From CAIQPV01 sp964480365 (lineage in GTDB: Bacteria; Pseudomonadota; Gammaproteobacteria; Burkholderiales; Gallionellaceae): a DNA stretch of 64,000 nt. A program made the position numbers and the translations under genes. The notes below the pieces were generated by a model. It did no database searches, was not told the origin of the DNA, and was given only the letters and a program-made list of their open reading frames with translations. Below are positions 35,870 through 44,822 of the stretch, piece after piece. Position 1 is the first letter of the stretch. Each line of letters opens with the position of its first letter. The stretch is taken from the NCBI GenBank assembly GCA_964480365.1, contig CAYZPM010000014.1:17278-81277 (forward strand), given 5' to 3'.

Positions 35870-36262
35870 CTATTCTCCAGAAAGGCCGGAAAACAAAATA
35901 GCTATTATCCACCCCAGACAAATAGAGGCCAAACCTGAAAAGATGAGCATCAACGGCCTTGCCCACATATGTCTATCTTTATATTCGTATTTCCCAGCTG
36001 CATTTTTTGTACAAAAAGAATTGCCAACTAGGAATATGAGCAAAGCAGTCGTGAAAAAAATCAAACTTGGCCAAGTTACTAAATCACCAACCAAACTGCC
36101 GTTCCTTAACGTAATCACTACCAAATCAGTGCCTCTGGCTATATAAATGGTTACAAAATACGCAACAAAACCTATGAGCGCCAACCACCCTTCCAATCCA
36201 GCCCCAGTGACGCTTTTATTTGCCCCAGATATGTTCGGAATAAATTCCTTATTTTTGTTCAT
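35870..36262 (-). CDS. Small membrane protein, DUF2569-like
   Basis: The ATG at 36262 gives 130 residues; an ATG ten codons earlier is possible. Three or four hydrophobic segments are seen: GLEGWLALIGFVAYFVTIYI, LIFFTTALLIFLVG, and PLMLIFSGLASICLGWIIAI. The opening GLEGWLALIGF recalls DUF2569 membrane proteins, a tentative likeness. It lies between gltA and odhA on the same strand, and its codon use is AT-rich, so it may be an insertion into the TCA cluster. Function unknown. Confidence 0.65.
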   Translation of the reverse strand: MNKNKEFIPNISGANKSVTGAGLEGWLALIGFVAYFVTIYIARGTDLVVITLRNGSLVGDLVTWPSLIFFTTALLIFLVGNSFCTKNAAGKYEYKDRHMWARPLMLIFSGLASICLGWIIAILFSGLSGE

Positions 36263-36320
36263 CCTATCCGCCTTACCGAAGATAGCCCGCATAGATAGGT
36301 GATGAGCAACCCATCATTTA

Positions 36321-37607
36321 CTACCGACCACCGACCGGCACAAAATCGCGCTTGGTCGCCCCCCGATACAACTGGCGCGGACGACCGATCTTGTGATCCT
36401 CATCCGCGATCATTTCGTTCCATTGCGAAATCCAGCCTACGGTGCGCGCCACCGCAAAAATCACCGTGAACATGTTGATCGGGATGCCCAGTGCGCGCAG
36501 CACGATACCGGAATAAAAATCCACGTTCGGATACAGCTTGTGCTCGATAAAATACGGGTCGCTCAAAGCGACGCGCTCCAACTCCATCGCCAGTTCAAAC
36601 AACTTGTGGTTTTCCAGTTTGAGTTCTTTCAGCACTTCATAACAAGTCTTGCGCATCACGGCAGCGCGGGGGTCCATGTTCTTGTAAACTCGATGACCGA
36701 ATCCCATCAGGCGGTATTTCTTGTCCTTCACGCCCTGCACATATTCAGGGACACGCGAAATATCGCCGACTTCTTCCAGCATTTTCAGCGCGGCTTCGTT
36801 CGCGCCGCCGTGCGCAGGCCCCCACAGCGCAGCAATGCCAGAGGCGATGCAGGCGAACGGGTTCGCCCCGCTTGAACCGGCCAAGCGCACCGTCGAGGTG
36901 GAGGCATTCTGCTCATGGTCGGCGTGCAGAATAAGGATGCGATCCAGTGCGCGCACCAACACCGGATTGGGCTCGTAATCCTCAGCCGGGGTGGCGAACA
37001 TCATGTACATGAGGTTTTCCGCATAGCTGAATTTGTTCTTCGGGTACATGAACGGAGCGCCGGTGTGGTATTTATGCGCCATCGCCGCAATGGTTGGCAC
37101 TTTTGCCAACATGCGCATCGCCGATATTTCGCGGTGGTGCGGATTCTTGATGTCCAGCGAATCATGATAAAAGGCCGACAGCGCTCCCACCACACCGACC
37201 ATAACCGCCATCGGGTGCGCATCGCGGCGAAAACCGGAAAAGAAATGTGCAATCTGGTCATGCACCATAGTATGGTGCGTAACGATATCCTTGAATTCGG
37301 CACCCTGCGCGGCATTCGGTAATTCGCCGTTCAGCAACAAATAACTCACTTCGAGAAAATCGGACTGCTCGGCCAGTTGCTCGATCGGGTAACCCCGGTA
37401 ATAAAGCAGCCCGGCATCACCGTCAATAAACGTGATTCTCGAAGTACAACTGGCGGTGACAAAAAATGCCGGGTCGTAAGTGAACAGCCCAAGCTTGGTG
37501 ATGTTGTGAATGTCAAGTACATCCGACCCCAGCGTGCCTGACAGTATCGGCAATTCGACGCTGCGTCCATCATCCAAAGTCAGTGTTGCAACACGTTTGC
37601 TATCCAT
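36321..37607 (-). CDS. gltA: Citrate synthase (type II)
   Basis: The 428 residues include ITFIDGDAGLLYYRGYPIEQ near the N-terminus, the catalytic His in HGGANEAAL, GFGHRVYKNMDPRA and the Asp in PNVDFYSGI. This is the hexameric, NADH-sensitive Gram-negative type by length and sequence. It condenses acetyl-CoA with oxaloacetate. It starts 25 bases after sdhE in the sdh-gltA-odh run. Confidence 0.97.
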   Translation of the reverse strand: MDSKRVATLTLDDGRSVELPILSGTLGSDVLDIHNITKLGLFTYDPAFFVTASCTSRITFIDGDAGLLYYRGYPIEQLAEQSDFLEVSYLLLNGELPNAAQGAEFKDIVTHHTMVHDQIAHFFSGFRRDAHPMAVMVGVVGALSAFYHDSLDIKNPHHREISAMRMLAKVPTIAAMAHKYHTGAPFMYPKNKFSYAENLMYMMFATPAEDYEPNPVLVRALDRILILHADHEQNASTSTVRLAGSSGANPFACIASGIAALWGPAHGGANEAALKMLEEVGDISRVPEYVQGVKDKKYRLMGFGHRVYKNMDPRAAVMRKTCYEVLKELKLENHKLFELAMELERVALSDPYFIEHKLYPNVDFYSGIVLRALGIPINMFTVIFAVARTVGWISQWNEMIADEDHKIGRPRQLYRGATKRDFVPVGGR

Positions 37608-37632
37608 AACTTCCCCTTAACATTATGCGGTG

Positions 37633-37866
37633 CTAAACCGCCCTGATCTTTTCCAGCAATGCCTGCTGTTCGCCTTCCATCGCCTGCTGCCTGCCTGCAA
37701 TCATATCCCAGAGCACGGTGTCCGGCATATCCAGCAAGGCATTGAACGTACCTTTTTGCATTTCATCCAGTCCCGCATAATCCTGTTCGACAAAGCGTCC
37801 CAGCACGAGGTCAAGTTCCAGCAGGCCACGCCTGCATCGCCAGCGCAGGCGTTCCAGCTCCTTCAT
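37633..37866 (-). CDS. sdhE: FAD assembly factor SdhE
   Basis: The ATG at 37866 gives 77 residues, and its ATGA overlaps the sdhB stop by four bases. The RGLLELD stretch (family RGxxE motif) at about residues 12-18 is needed for flavinylation in E. coli SdhE. It helps to attach FAD covalently to SdhA. An open frame upstream into sdhB is not used. Confidence 0.93.
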   Translation of the reverse strand: MKELERLRWRCRRGLLELDLVLGRFVEQDYAGLDEMQKGTFNALLDMPDTVLWDMIAGRQQAMEGEQQALLEKIRAV

Positions 37867-38558
37867 ACCGTGCGCTTCGCCATCAAGCCTTTTATATGTC
37901 CTATCGCCTGTGTCGGATTCAATTCCTTGGGGCACACATCCACGCAGTTCATGATGGTGTGGCAGCGAAACAGCCGGTACGGGTCTTCCAGATGATCCAG
38001 ACGCTCGTTGGTAGCATGGTCGCGGCTATCGGCGATAAAACGGTAGGCTTGCAACAGGCCGGCAGGGCCGACAAATTTGTCCGGGTTCCACCAGAATGAG
38101 GGGCAGGAAGTGGTACAGCACGCGCACAGGATGCACTCGTACAAACCGTCCAGCTCGGCACGATCCTTGGGCGATTGCAGACGCTCGGTTTCCGGTGGAG
38201 GATCTTCATTAACCAGATACGGCTTGATCGAATGGTACTGTTTGAAGAATTGCGTCATGTCCACAATCAGGTCGCGAATTACCGGCAGACCTGGTAGCGG
38301 GCGTAATTCGATGGGCTGTTTCAGACTCGACAACGGCGTGATGCAAGCCAGCCCGTTGCGCCCGTTAATGTTCATCGCATCCGAACCGCACACCCCCTCA
38401 CGACAAGAACGGCGAAAGCCAAGACTGTCGTCTTGTGCCTTGAGCATGACTAACGCGTCCAGCAGCATCGCATCCCCTGCCTCGAAATCCAGTTTGAAAT
38501 TCTGCATGGATGGCTGGGCATCAGTTTCCGGGTTGTAACGGTAAATACGGAATCTCAT
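37863..38558 (-). CDS. sdhB: Succinate dehydrogenase iron-sulfur subunit
   Basis: The 231 residues hold the 2Fe-2S ligands in SCREGVCGSDAM with a later Cys in GLACIT, and two ferredoxin-like groups, CILCACCTTSCPS and CHTIMNCVDVCPKELNP. It carries electrons from SdhA to the quinone site. It is separated from sdhA by 112 bases with a double-hairpin repeat. Confidence 0.97.
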   Translation of the reverse strand: MRFRIYRYNPETDAQPSMQNFKLDFEAGDAMLLDALVMLKAQDDSLGFRRSCREGVCGSDAMNINGRNGLACITPLSSLKQPIELRPLPGLPVIRDLIVDMTQFFKQYHSIKPYLVNEDPPPETERLQSPKDRAELDGLYECILCACCTTSCPSFWWNPDKFVGPAGLLQAYRFIADSRDHATNERLDHLEDPYRLFRCHTIMNCVDVCPKELNPTQAIGHIKGLMAKRTV

Positions 38559-38595
38559 GTTTTCACTTTCCTAAGCCGGACGAGCCGGAGCCAAA

Positions 38596-38645
38596 TGTAG
38601 GTCGGGCTACGCCCGACATGGTGGGCACAGCCCACCCTACGGTTA
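38596..38645. repeat. Double-hairpin repeat between sdhA and sdhB (family E)
   Basis: GTCGGGCTACGCCCGAC and GTGGGCACAGCCCAC are two adjacent perfect hairpins with three-base loops. They are enclosed by TGTAGG on the left and CCTACG on the right, so the whole could fold as a three-way junction. A relative lies at 61394-61466. Confidence 0.8.
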
Positions 38646-38670
38646 CTTTGTAGCGCGACAACGTGCGCGA

Positions 38671-40434
38671 CTAATAAACCCGCGCCTTGAGCGGGAACGA
38701 TGCCACCGTAAGCGGCTTCAGCCGTACCGGTTTGTAATCCAAATGATGTCCTTCGCTGAAATACAATGAGTGTTTTAGCCAGTTGTCATCATCGCGATTA
38801 GGATAATCATCTCGCGCGTGACCGCCACGGCTTTCCTGGCGCGCGGCGGCTGCGGTCATGGTGGCTTGCGCCACTTCGATGAGATTATCGAGTTCCAACG
38901 CTTCCACGCGAGCGGTGTTGAATACCTTGCTGTGATCTTTAATCTCAGTCCTCATGGCGCGCTCGGCCACTTCGTAGATTTTTTCCACACCTTCGGCGAG
39001 CAGATCAGGGAAGCGGAAAACGCCGCAATGTGCCTGCATCACGCGGCGCATCGCTGCACCCACTTCGGACACGCTCTCGCCGTCCTTTTGCCCTTCCAAT
39101 CGGGCGAGGCGCGACAATGAGCGATCCGCCGCATCGACCGGCAATGGCTTGGGATGCGGGTTGCGTTCCAAATCTTCGATGATCTGCCGCGCCGCTTCAC
39201 GCCCGAACACGATCAAATCAAGCAGCGAGTTGCAGCCTAATCGGTTCGCGCCGTGTACCGACACACAGGCGCATTCGCCTACTGCATAAAAACCCTGCAC
39301 GATCTCTTCCGGTCCACCGGCATAGGGTGCGACTACTTGGCCGTGGTAATTGGTGGGGATTCCGCCCATCATGTAATGCGCGGTAGGCACCACCGGAATA
39401 GGGTCCTTGGCCGGATCAACGTGCGCGAACTTGATTGCTATCTCACGAATGCCGGGCAGACGATGGCGGATCACGTCTTCGCCGAGGTGATCCAGTTTCA
39501 GCAGCACATGATCGCCATCCTTGCCGCAGCCGCGTCCTTCCTTGATCTCGGTCGCCATGGCACGCGATACCACATCGCGACTGGCAAGATCTTTGGCATT
39601 GGGCGCATAGCGCGACATGAAACGTTCACCGTCTTTATTGATGAGATAACCGCCCTCTCCGCGTACACCTTCAGTAATCAGCACACCCGCGCCATGCACG
39701 CCGGTAGGATGGAACTGGAAAAATTCCATGTCCTCCAGCGGAATACCCGCGCGTGCTGCCATGCCGAGACCGTCGCCTGTGTTGATGTAGGCGTTGGTGC
39801 TGGCCTGGAAGATGCGCCCTGCCCCGCCGGTGGCAAATAGTGTGGAGCGCGCCTGCAAAATCATCACTTCGCTGGTTTCAATTTCCATCGCCACCACACC
39901 GAGCACATCACCGTCCTGGTCACGGATCATATCCAGCGCCATCCATTCCACGAAGAAGTTGGTATTGGCCTGCACGTTCTTCTGATATAGAGTATGCAAC
40001 AACGCGTGGCCGGTGCGATCAGCTGCGGCGCAGGCACGCTGTACTGGGTTTTTTCCGTAATCCTGCATATGCCCGCCGAACGGACGCTGGTAAATTTTTC
40101 CGCTGTCCGTCCGGTCGAACGGCATGCCGAAGTGTTCCAGTTCGTACACGACCTCGGGTGCGGCACGGCACATAAATTCGATAGCGTCCTGGTCGCCGAG
40201 GTAGTCAGAGCCTTTTACGGTGTCGTACATATGCCAATGCCAGTTATCCTCGCTGACGTTACCGAGCGACGCCGCGATGCCACCCTGCGCCGCTACGGTG
40301 TGCGAGCGCGTGGGAAACACTTTGGATAATACCGCCACCTTCAGCCCAGCCTCCGATAATGCCAATGCGGCGCGCATCCCTGCACCACCCGCCCCTACCA
40401 CTACCACGTCAAATGTCCGCTTCACCACTGCCAT
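38671..40434 (-). CDS. sdhA: Succinate dehydrogenase flavoprotein subunit
   Basis: The 587 residues include FAD binding VVVGAGGAGMRAALALSEAG, the covalent-FAD His in RSHTVAAQGGIAASLGN, the substrate region FQFHPTGVHGAGVLITEG and the catalytic Arg region near GANRLGCNSLLDLIVFGR. It oxidises succinate to fumarate. It lies in sdhCDAB order, 76 bases after sdhD. Confidence 0.97.
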   Translation of the reverse strand: MAVVKRTFDVVVVGAGGAGMRAALALSEAGLKVAVLSKVFPTRSHTVAAQGGIAASLGNVSEDNWHWHMYDTVKGSDYLGDQDAIEFMCRAAPEVVYELEHFGMPFDRTDSGKIYQRPFGGHMQDYGKNPVQRACAAADRTGHALLHTLYQKNVQANTNFFVEWMALDMIRDQDGDVLGVVAMEIETSEVMILQARSTLFATGGAGRIFQASTNAYINTGDGLGMAARAGIPLEDMEFFQFHPTGVHGAGVLITEGVRGEGGYLINKDGERFMSRYAPNAKDLASRDVVSRAMATEIKEGRGCGKDGDHVLLKLDHLGEDVIRHRLPGIREIAIKFAHVDPAKDPIPVVPTAHYMMGGIPTNYHGQVVAPYAGGPEEIVQGFYAVGECACVSVHGANRLGCNSLLDLIVFGREAARQIIEDLERNPHPKPLPVDAADRSLSRLARLEGQKDGESVSEVGAAMRRVMQAHCGVFRFPDLLAEGVEKIYEVAERAMRTEIKDHSKVFNTARVEALELDNLIEVAQATMTAAAARQESRGGHARDDYPNRDDDNWLKHSLYFSEGHHLDYKPVRLKPLTVASFPLKARVY

Positions 40435-40510
40435 TTTATTTCCCTTAATGCCAGATTATCCATTAGGCACAGATCAGGTATCACCTGCCCCACAACCCTC
40501 AATCCTGAAT

Positions 40511-40858
40511 TCAGAAGCTCCACAAAATCTGCACCGACCAGATCAAATACATTATTAGCGTCAATATCACCAACACATGGATGGCAAGACGCAGGTGAGC
40601 CAACTTGATGTAGTCCATCACGATATCGCGCATGCCAACCCATGCGTGGCAATATATTGCGAGCAGGAACAGCAAGGAGAACGAGCGCACCACATCGCTG
40701 GCGAACAATCCCGTCCATGCATCGTAATCAACATTGGGATGCAGTAGCAGCCAGACCGCCATGAACAATATATAAACCGCCATTACCACAGCAGTAACAC
40801 GCTGCATCAACCAATCGCTCAGGCCGTAATGCGCGCCGGTTACAACGCGATTTACCAT
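40511..40858 (-). CDS. sdhD: Succinate dehydrogenase membrane anchor SdhD
   Basis: The ATG at 40858 gives 115 residues with three hydrophobic helices (VTAVVMAVYILFMAVWLLLH, SFSLLFLLAIYCHAWVGMRD, LAIHVLVILTLIMYLIW). The haem-ligand His is in YCHAWVG and the quinone-site Asp/Tyr pair is in DIVMDYIK. The start overlaps the sdhC stop by seven bases. Confidence 0.93.
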   Translation of the reverse strand: MVNRVVTGAHYGLSDWLMQRVTAVVMAVYILFMAVWLLLHPNVDYDAWTGLFASDVVRSFSLLFLLAIYCHAWVGMRDIVMDYIKLAHLRLAIHVLVILTLIMYLIWSVQILWSF

Positions 40859-41226
40859 AGCCGTGCTCCTATTAAAACCGTCAGCGTTAAACTCAACACC
40901 ACCACCCACATACTGCTGGCACGCGCCTGCGCCAGCTTCACCCCGAAATTCAGGTCTATCGCCAGATAGCGGATTCCAGCGCAAAGGTGGTGCAAAAAGG
41001 CCCACAGTATGACAATCAGGAACAATTTGCTGACCGGGTGTTGCAACACACCAGCCAGCGAGGTAAAGGTTTCGATGGAGCGCAAACTGTATTGCAGCGC
41101 ACACAACAGAAACGGTAAGGACAGAAACAACAGCAAACCGCTGATGCGGTGCAGGCCGGAAACAATAGCTGGAAGAGGAAACTTGATATGGTGCAGTGCA
41201 AGATGTTTGGGTCGATTCTTATTCAT
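40852..41226 (-). CDS. sdhC: Succinate dehydrogenase cytochrome b556 subunit SdhC
   Basis: The 124 residues have the family opening RPKHLALHHIKFPLPAIVSG, the HRISGLLLF motif and the haem His in HHLCAGIRYLAID. Three membrane helices are present. It is the first gene of sdhCDAB-sdhE-gltA. zapE lies 70 bases upstream on the same strand. Confidence 0.95.
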   Translation of the reverse strand: MNKNRPKHLALHHIKFPLPAIVSGLHRISGLLLFLSLPFLLCALQYSLRSIETFTSLAGVLQHPVSKLFLIVILWAFLHHLCAGIRYLAIDLNFGVKLAQARASSMWVVVLSLTLTVLIGARLW

Positions 41227-41295
41227 TGTTTCTTCCCGAAATTTGATTCGCGTATCTTACACGCCTTTGCAGGCTAACAGAATACTGGCAGACAA

Positions 41296-42444
41296 TTACA
41301 ATGTCACATTTTGTGAATGATGCGGCAGTTCCAGATAATGCTTGGATTGCATCTCGGTCAGGCGGCTGGCGGTGCGGGAAAATTCGCCAAATGCCATCGC
41401 GCCACTGCAAAGCTCTCCCGGTATGGCCTCTGACGAAGCAACCAGCCTGACATTGTTGTCATAAAGCACATCCACCAGCCAGGTAAATCGCCGCGCCTCG
41501 GAGGCATGCTCGGCGGTCATTTGCGGAATGTGCGACAAAAACACCGTAGGGTAACTGTGGGCAATTGCCAGATAATCTTCCTGGGCATGCGCCCCGCCAC
41601 ACAGCTCTTTGAAATCGAACCACACCACACTGCGCGCGACTTTTTTTACGGGAATCAAACGCCCCAGAATCTCAATATGCTCTTTGCCACGCCGCGTTCC
41701 TGAGGCTATCTGTTCAAACAATACGTCCAGACGCGCTTCACTCACGGCTTCGTCATCCGCATCCTCAGTCACGATAAACAGAGGTTCACGAGTTACTGCC
41801 TGCAGACGATAATCATTACCGCCATCCACGTTCAACACCTTTAATTTACGCTTGAGCAATTCAATCGCAGGCAAAAAGTTTTGCCGCTGCAAACCGTGCG
41901 GATATAGGCCATCGGGCGGAAAGTTGGAGGTGGTCAACAGAACTACTCCGCGCTCCAGCATTGCTCCAACCAACCGCCCCAAAATCATCGCGTCGGCTAT
42001 ATCATCGACATGAAACTCGTCCAGACACAACACACGGGTGTGTTTGGCGATGTTGTCGGCCAGGGCGATCAGCGGGTCATTTTTTCCAGACAGCAACTTC
42101 ATCTCATGATGAACTTCGGCCATGAAATTGTGAAAGTGGATGCGGCGCTTGCGGCGATATGGCAGACACTCGTAAAACGCATCCATCAGGAATGTTTTGC
42201 CGCGCCCAACTCCGCCCCAAAGATACAAACCGCTGGGTACATCCGGGCTAAGTAAGCTGCGCCCCAGGAATTTGTTGCGCTTAGTTTTGAAATCCATTAA
42301 TTGATACCAGAGGTCGTCCAGTTTATCAATTGCAGCGGCTTGGGCAGGGTCACAAACAAAGTCGGGTGATTCGCTGGCGGCTTGATACCAGGCCTTGGGA
42401 CTCATGCTGTCGTTAGGGGAAATGGTAAAAGTGTGATGAGACAT
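41296..42444 (-). CDS. zapE: Cell division ATPase ZapE (AFG1 family)
   Basis: The start at 42444 (MSHHTFTISPNDSMSPKAWY) gives 382 residues; an ATG 12 codons later is an alternative. Walker A is GGVGRGKTFLMDAFYE, Walker B LCLDEFHVDDIADAM, and the AFG1 signature PYRRKRRIHFHNFM is intact. ZapE destabilises FtsZ filaments in E. coli. In many betaproteobacteria it stands beside the sdh/odh genes, as here. Confidence 0.94.
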   Translation of the reverse strand: MSHHTFTISPNDSMSPKAWYQAASESPDFVCDPAQAAAIDKLDDLWYQLMDFKTKRNKFLGRSLLSPDVPSGLYLWGGVGRGKTFLMDAFYECLPYRRKRRIHFHNFMAEVHHEMKLLSGKNDPLIALADNIAKHTRVLCLDEFHVDDIADAMILGRLVGAMLERGVVLLTTSNFPPDGLYPHGLQRQNFLPAIELLKRKLKVLNVDGGNDYRLQAVTREPLFIVTEDADDEAVSEARLDVLFEQIASGTRRGKEHIEILGRLIPVKKVARSVVWFDFKELCGGAHAQEDYLAIAHSYPTVFLSHIPQMTAEHASEARRFTWLVDVLYDNNVRLVASSEAIPGELCSGAMAFGEFSRTASRLTEMQSKHYLELPHHSQNVTL

Positions 42445-42833
42445 GGGCGGTTCGATTTTCAGCTTTAAGGCGCTGCATGGGCCAGTGCTTTTTGCGATAA
42501 CGTTGCAATTATGCCTCGTTTCCATACAAATCGCCCCGACGGTCAAAGAAATTCTCAAAACTGCGAAATAGTCAAAGACTCGAAATTATTTTTTCTTCTT
42601 GTTGCAGTGGCTGCATTTTCCATCACGTTTCGCTGTTTTGCAATCAGGCTATTGCTCATGCAATACGGCTCAACCATGAACCTCATGACCTTCCCAAACC
42701 GCTCCTTCTGGCTGCCATACCATCTGGCAGATCAATACTAAACAGACAATCGACCATGTGATATTTATCACAGACAACCGCCCGCAATCCCCCTATTCTG
42801 CACCTGTCTTTAATCCACTCTAAAGGAGCAAAA
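42445..42833. other. Divergent gap between zapE and the DUF2892 gene
   Basis: A 76-codon frame at 42511-42741 has no ribosome site or likeness and is not supported. The right end holds a CRP/FNR-type site and a -10 box for the DUF2892 gene. Confidence 0.5.
42757..42799 (+). promoter_or_regulatory. CRP/FNR-family operator with class II promoter geometry
   Basis: TGTGATATTTATCACA at 42757-42772 is a perfect TGTGA-N6-TCACA dyad; its core GTGAT-N4-ATCAC is also FNR-like. A TATTCT -10 box at 42794-42799 would start RNA near 42806. The dyad centre then falls about -41.5, the class II activator position. Translation begins at 42834. Confidence 0.75.
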
Positions 42834-43025
42834 ATGAAATTCAATGTAGGCGGTATTGACCGCATCTTGCGTATCGTGGCAGGCTTGGCGCTTATCGCGT
42901 TAGCTGCCACCGGAACAGTCGGAGTATGGGGCTGGATCGGGGTTGTGCCTTTGCTGACCGGCATCTTCAAGTTTTGCCCGGCATATGGGTTGTTTGGCCT
43001 TAGCACTTGTCCCATGCACAAATAA
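42834..43025 (+). CDS. DUF2892 (YgaP-like) membrane protein
   Basis: The 63 residues MKFNVGGIDRILRIVAGLAL and onwards fit DUF2892: N-x-G-x-x-DR-x-x-R, two hydrophobic helices, and C-x-x-Y-x-x-x-G-x-x-T-C at the end (KFCPAYGLFGLSTCPMHK). The ribosome site is AAAGGAG. Function is unknown; fusions to rhodanese domains in other bacteria hint at sulfur chemistry. A CRP/FNR-type promoter precedes it. Confidence 0.93.
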   Translation: MKFNVGGIDRILRIVAGLALIALAATGTVGVWGWIGVVPLLTGIFKFCPAYGLFGLSTCPMHK

Positions 43026-43154
43026 AGACTGAGCAAGCTTTCCACCAAATCCCCTCCCGGATACGACCGATAGACAATCCTGTTTATCGGGCGTATTGTT
43101 TCGCCTTCCCGATGTCCCACACTGCCTCACCGGCTTGACCAGAAAATCTGAGAG

Positions 43155-44282
43155 ATGAACAACTTCGATATTCCGCTAGAACCGGAAACCTATACCCGCA
43201 CCGATCTGGCGAAACTTCAAATCTTCGAAAAGGTACTGAAGGGCAATGTTGAGGCTATTATCATCACCGACACGCACGGAAATATCGAATGGGTCAATAA
43301 CACTTTCACCCTGTTCACCGGCCATAGCAAGGCCGACGTTCTGGGACAAAATCTGTATTTCCTGTTCGCAAGTGGCCAAAATGCTTACAGCGAACTGTGC
43401 CCGAAACTCAATGAAACCAACCACCAGCAAGTTGAAAGCTGGATGCATCGCAAGGACGGCAGCGAATTTTCGGTGGAACTCACTTTAAGCGCAGTGCGTA
43501 GCGATGCGGATATGATCACCCATCATGTGCTGGAATTTTCGGATAACACGGAATTCCATCATGCCCGTGAGGAGCTTGTACGGCGTACCAAAGAACTGAG
43601 CCGCTCCAATCAGGAACTGGAACAATTCGCCTACGTCGCCTCGCACGATTTGCAGGAACCGCTACGCATGGTGGCCAGTTATACCCAACTCATCGCGCAA
43701 CGTTATCAGGGCAAACTTGATGCAGATGCGGATGAGTTTATCGGCTATGCGGTGGATGGCGCCACACGCATGCAGGCCATCATTAACGACCTGCTCGTAC
43801 TTTCCCGTGTCGGCACCCGCAACACGGCTTTTGCCTTGGTGGATTCGAAAGAGGCACTGGACAAGGCTTTGGCCAACCTGCGCCTGGTGATCGGGGAAAC
43901 CGATGCCAAGATTATTTGCGGCTCGCTGCCCACGCTTAATGCAGATGGATCGCAGTTCATTCAATTGTTCCAGAATCTGATCGGTAATGCCCTCAAGTTT
44001 CGCGGCGACCGTTCGCCTTGTGTGGAGATAGGCGCGGAACGGCAAGATGAGGAATGGGTGTTCTATGTGCGCGACAACGGCATTGGCATTGCACCGGAAT
44101 ACTTCGAGCGGATTTTCCTGATGTTCCAGCGTCTGCATAGCAAACGGGAATATCCTGGCACCGGGATAGGCCTTACCATCTGCAAAAAAATAGTTGAGCG
44201 TCACGGTGGACGGATATGGCTAGCATCGGAACAAGGCAAGGGCACGACGTTCTACCTCTCTATCCCTGTCTCGCTATCATAA
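43155..44282 (+). CDS. PAS-domain sensor histidine kinase
   Basis: The 375 residues have a PAS domain (about 25-130: IIITDTHGNIEWVNNTFTLF), a coiled linker, and the H-box YVASHDLQEPLRMV. The ATPase has the N-box LFQNLIGNALKF, G1 DNGIGIAPEYFERIFLMF and G2 GTGIGLTICKKIVERHGGRI. No membrane helix is present, so it is cytoplasmic. The DLQEPLR H-box is that of phytochrome-type kinases, whose partner is a stand-alone receiver like the next gene. Signal unknown. Confidence 0.93.
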   Translation: MNNFDIPLEPETYTRTDLAKLQIFEKVLKGNVEAIIITDTHGNIEWVNNTFTLFTGHSKADVLGQNLYFLFASGQNAYSELCPKLNETNHQQVESWMHRKDGSEFSVELTLSAVRSDADMITHHVLEFSDNTEFHHAREELVRRTKELSRSNQELEQFAYVASHDLQEPLRMVASYTQLIAQRYQGKLDADADEFIGYAVDGATRMQAIINDLLVLSRVGTRNTAFALVDSKEALDKALANLRLVIGETDAKIICGSLPTLNADGSQFIQLFQNLIGNALKFRGDRSPCVEIGAERQDEEWVFYVRDNGIGIAPEYFERIFLMFQRLHSKREYPGTGIGLTICKKIVERHGGRIWLASEQGKGTTFYLSIPVSLS

Positions 44283-44317
44283 GCCGGTCACACTAACATT
44301 TAGGTAAAGGGGGCAAT

Positions 44318-44770
44318 ATGGACATGGATACTTTGGGAAGACCTGCGGATTTCCTGCTGGTCGAGGATAACCCCGGCGATGTGCGACTGACGCAGGAAGC
44401 GCTCAAAAGCCATAAGGTGAAAAATAACCTGCATGTGGTAATTGATGGCGAGGAGGCCATAGCCTTCCTGCGCAAGCAGGGCAAATATAAGGATGCACCG
44501 CGCCCGGATATCATCCTGCTCGACCTGAACCTGCCCAAAAAAGATGGGCGCGAGGTGCTGGCTGAGATTAAGTCTGACCCGCGTCTCAAGGCCATCCCGG
44601 TGGTGGTCATCACCTCTTCCGAAGCCGAGCAGGACATCATCAAATCATACAACCTCAACGCCAATTGCTACGTGACCAAACCGGTAAATTTTGACCAATT
44701 CATTAAGGTAGTGCAATCTATTAACGATTTCTGGCTTACTATTGTAAAATTACCTAGCGGTATTGAGTAA
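44318..44770 (+). CDS. Single-domain response regulator (Rcp1-like)
   Basis: The 150 residues are one receiver domain: acidic pocket LLVEDNPGD, phospho-acceptor Asp69 in IILLDLNLPKKDGRE, the switch Thr/Ser in VVITSSEAEQD and the Lys of VTKPVNFDQF. There is no output domain. It follows the kinase by 35 bases and is its probable partner; the phosphate may be relayed to the REC domain of the next protein. AAAGGGGGC precedes the start. Confidence 0.93.
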   Translation: MDMDTLGRPADFLLVEDNPGDVRLTQEALKSHKVKNNLHVVIDGEEAIAFLRKQGKYKDAPRPDIILLDLNLPKKDGREVLAEIKSDPRLKAIPVVVITSSEAEQDIIKSYNLNANCYVTKPVNFDQFIKVVQSINDFWLTIVKLPSGIE

Positions 44771-44822
44771 TTCGCGCCAGATACACGCAATAATAAAAAA
44801 TGCAGTGGGAGAGACGCAATTT

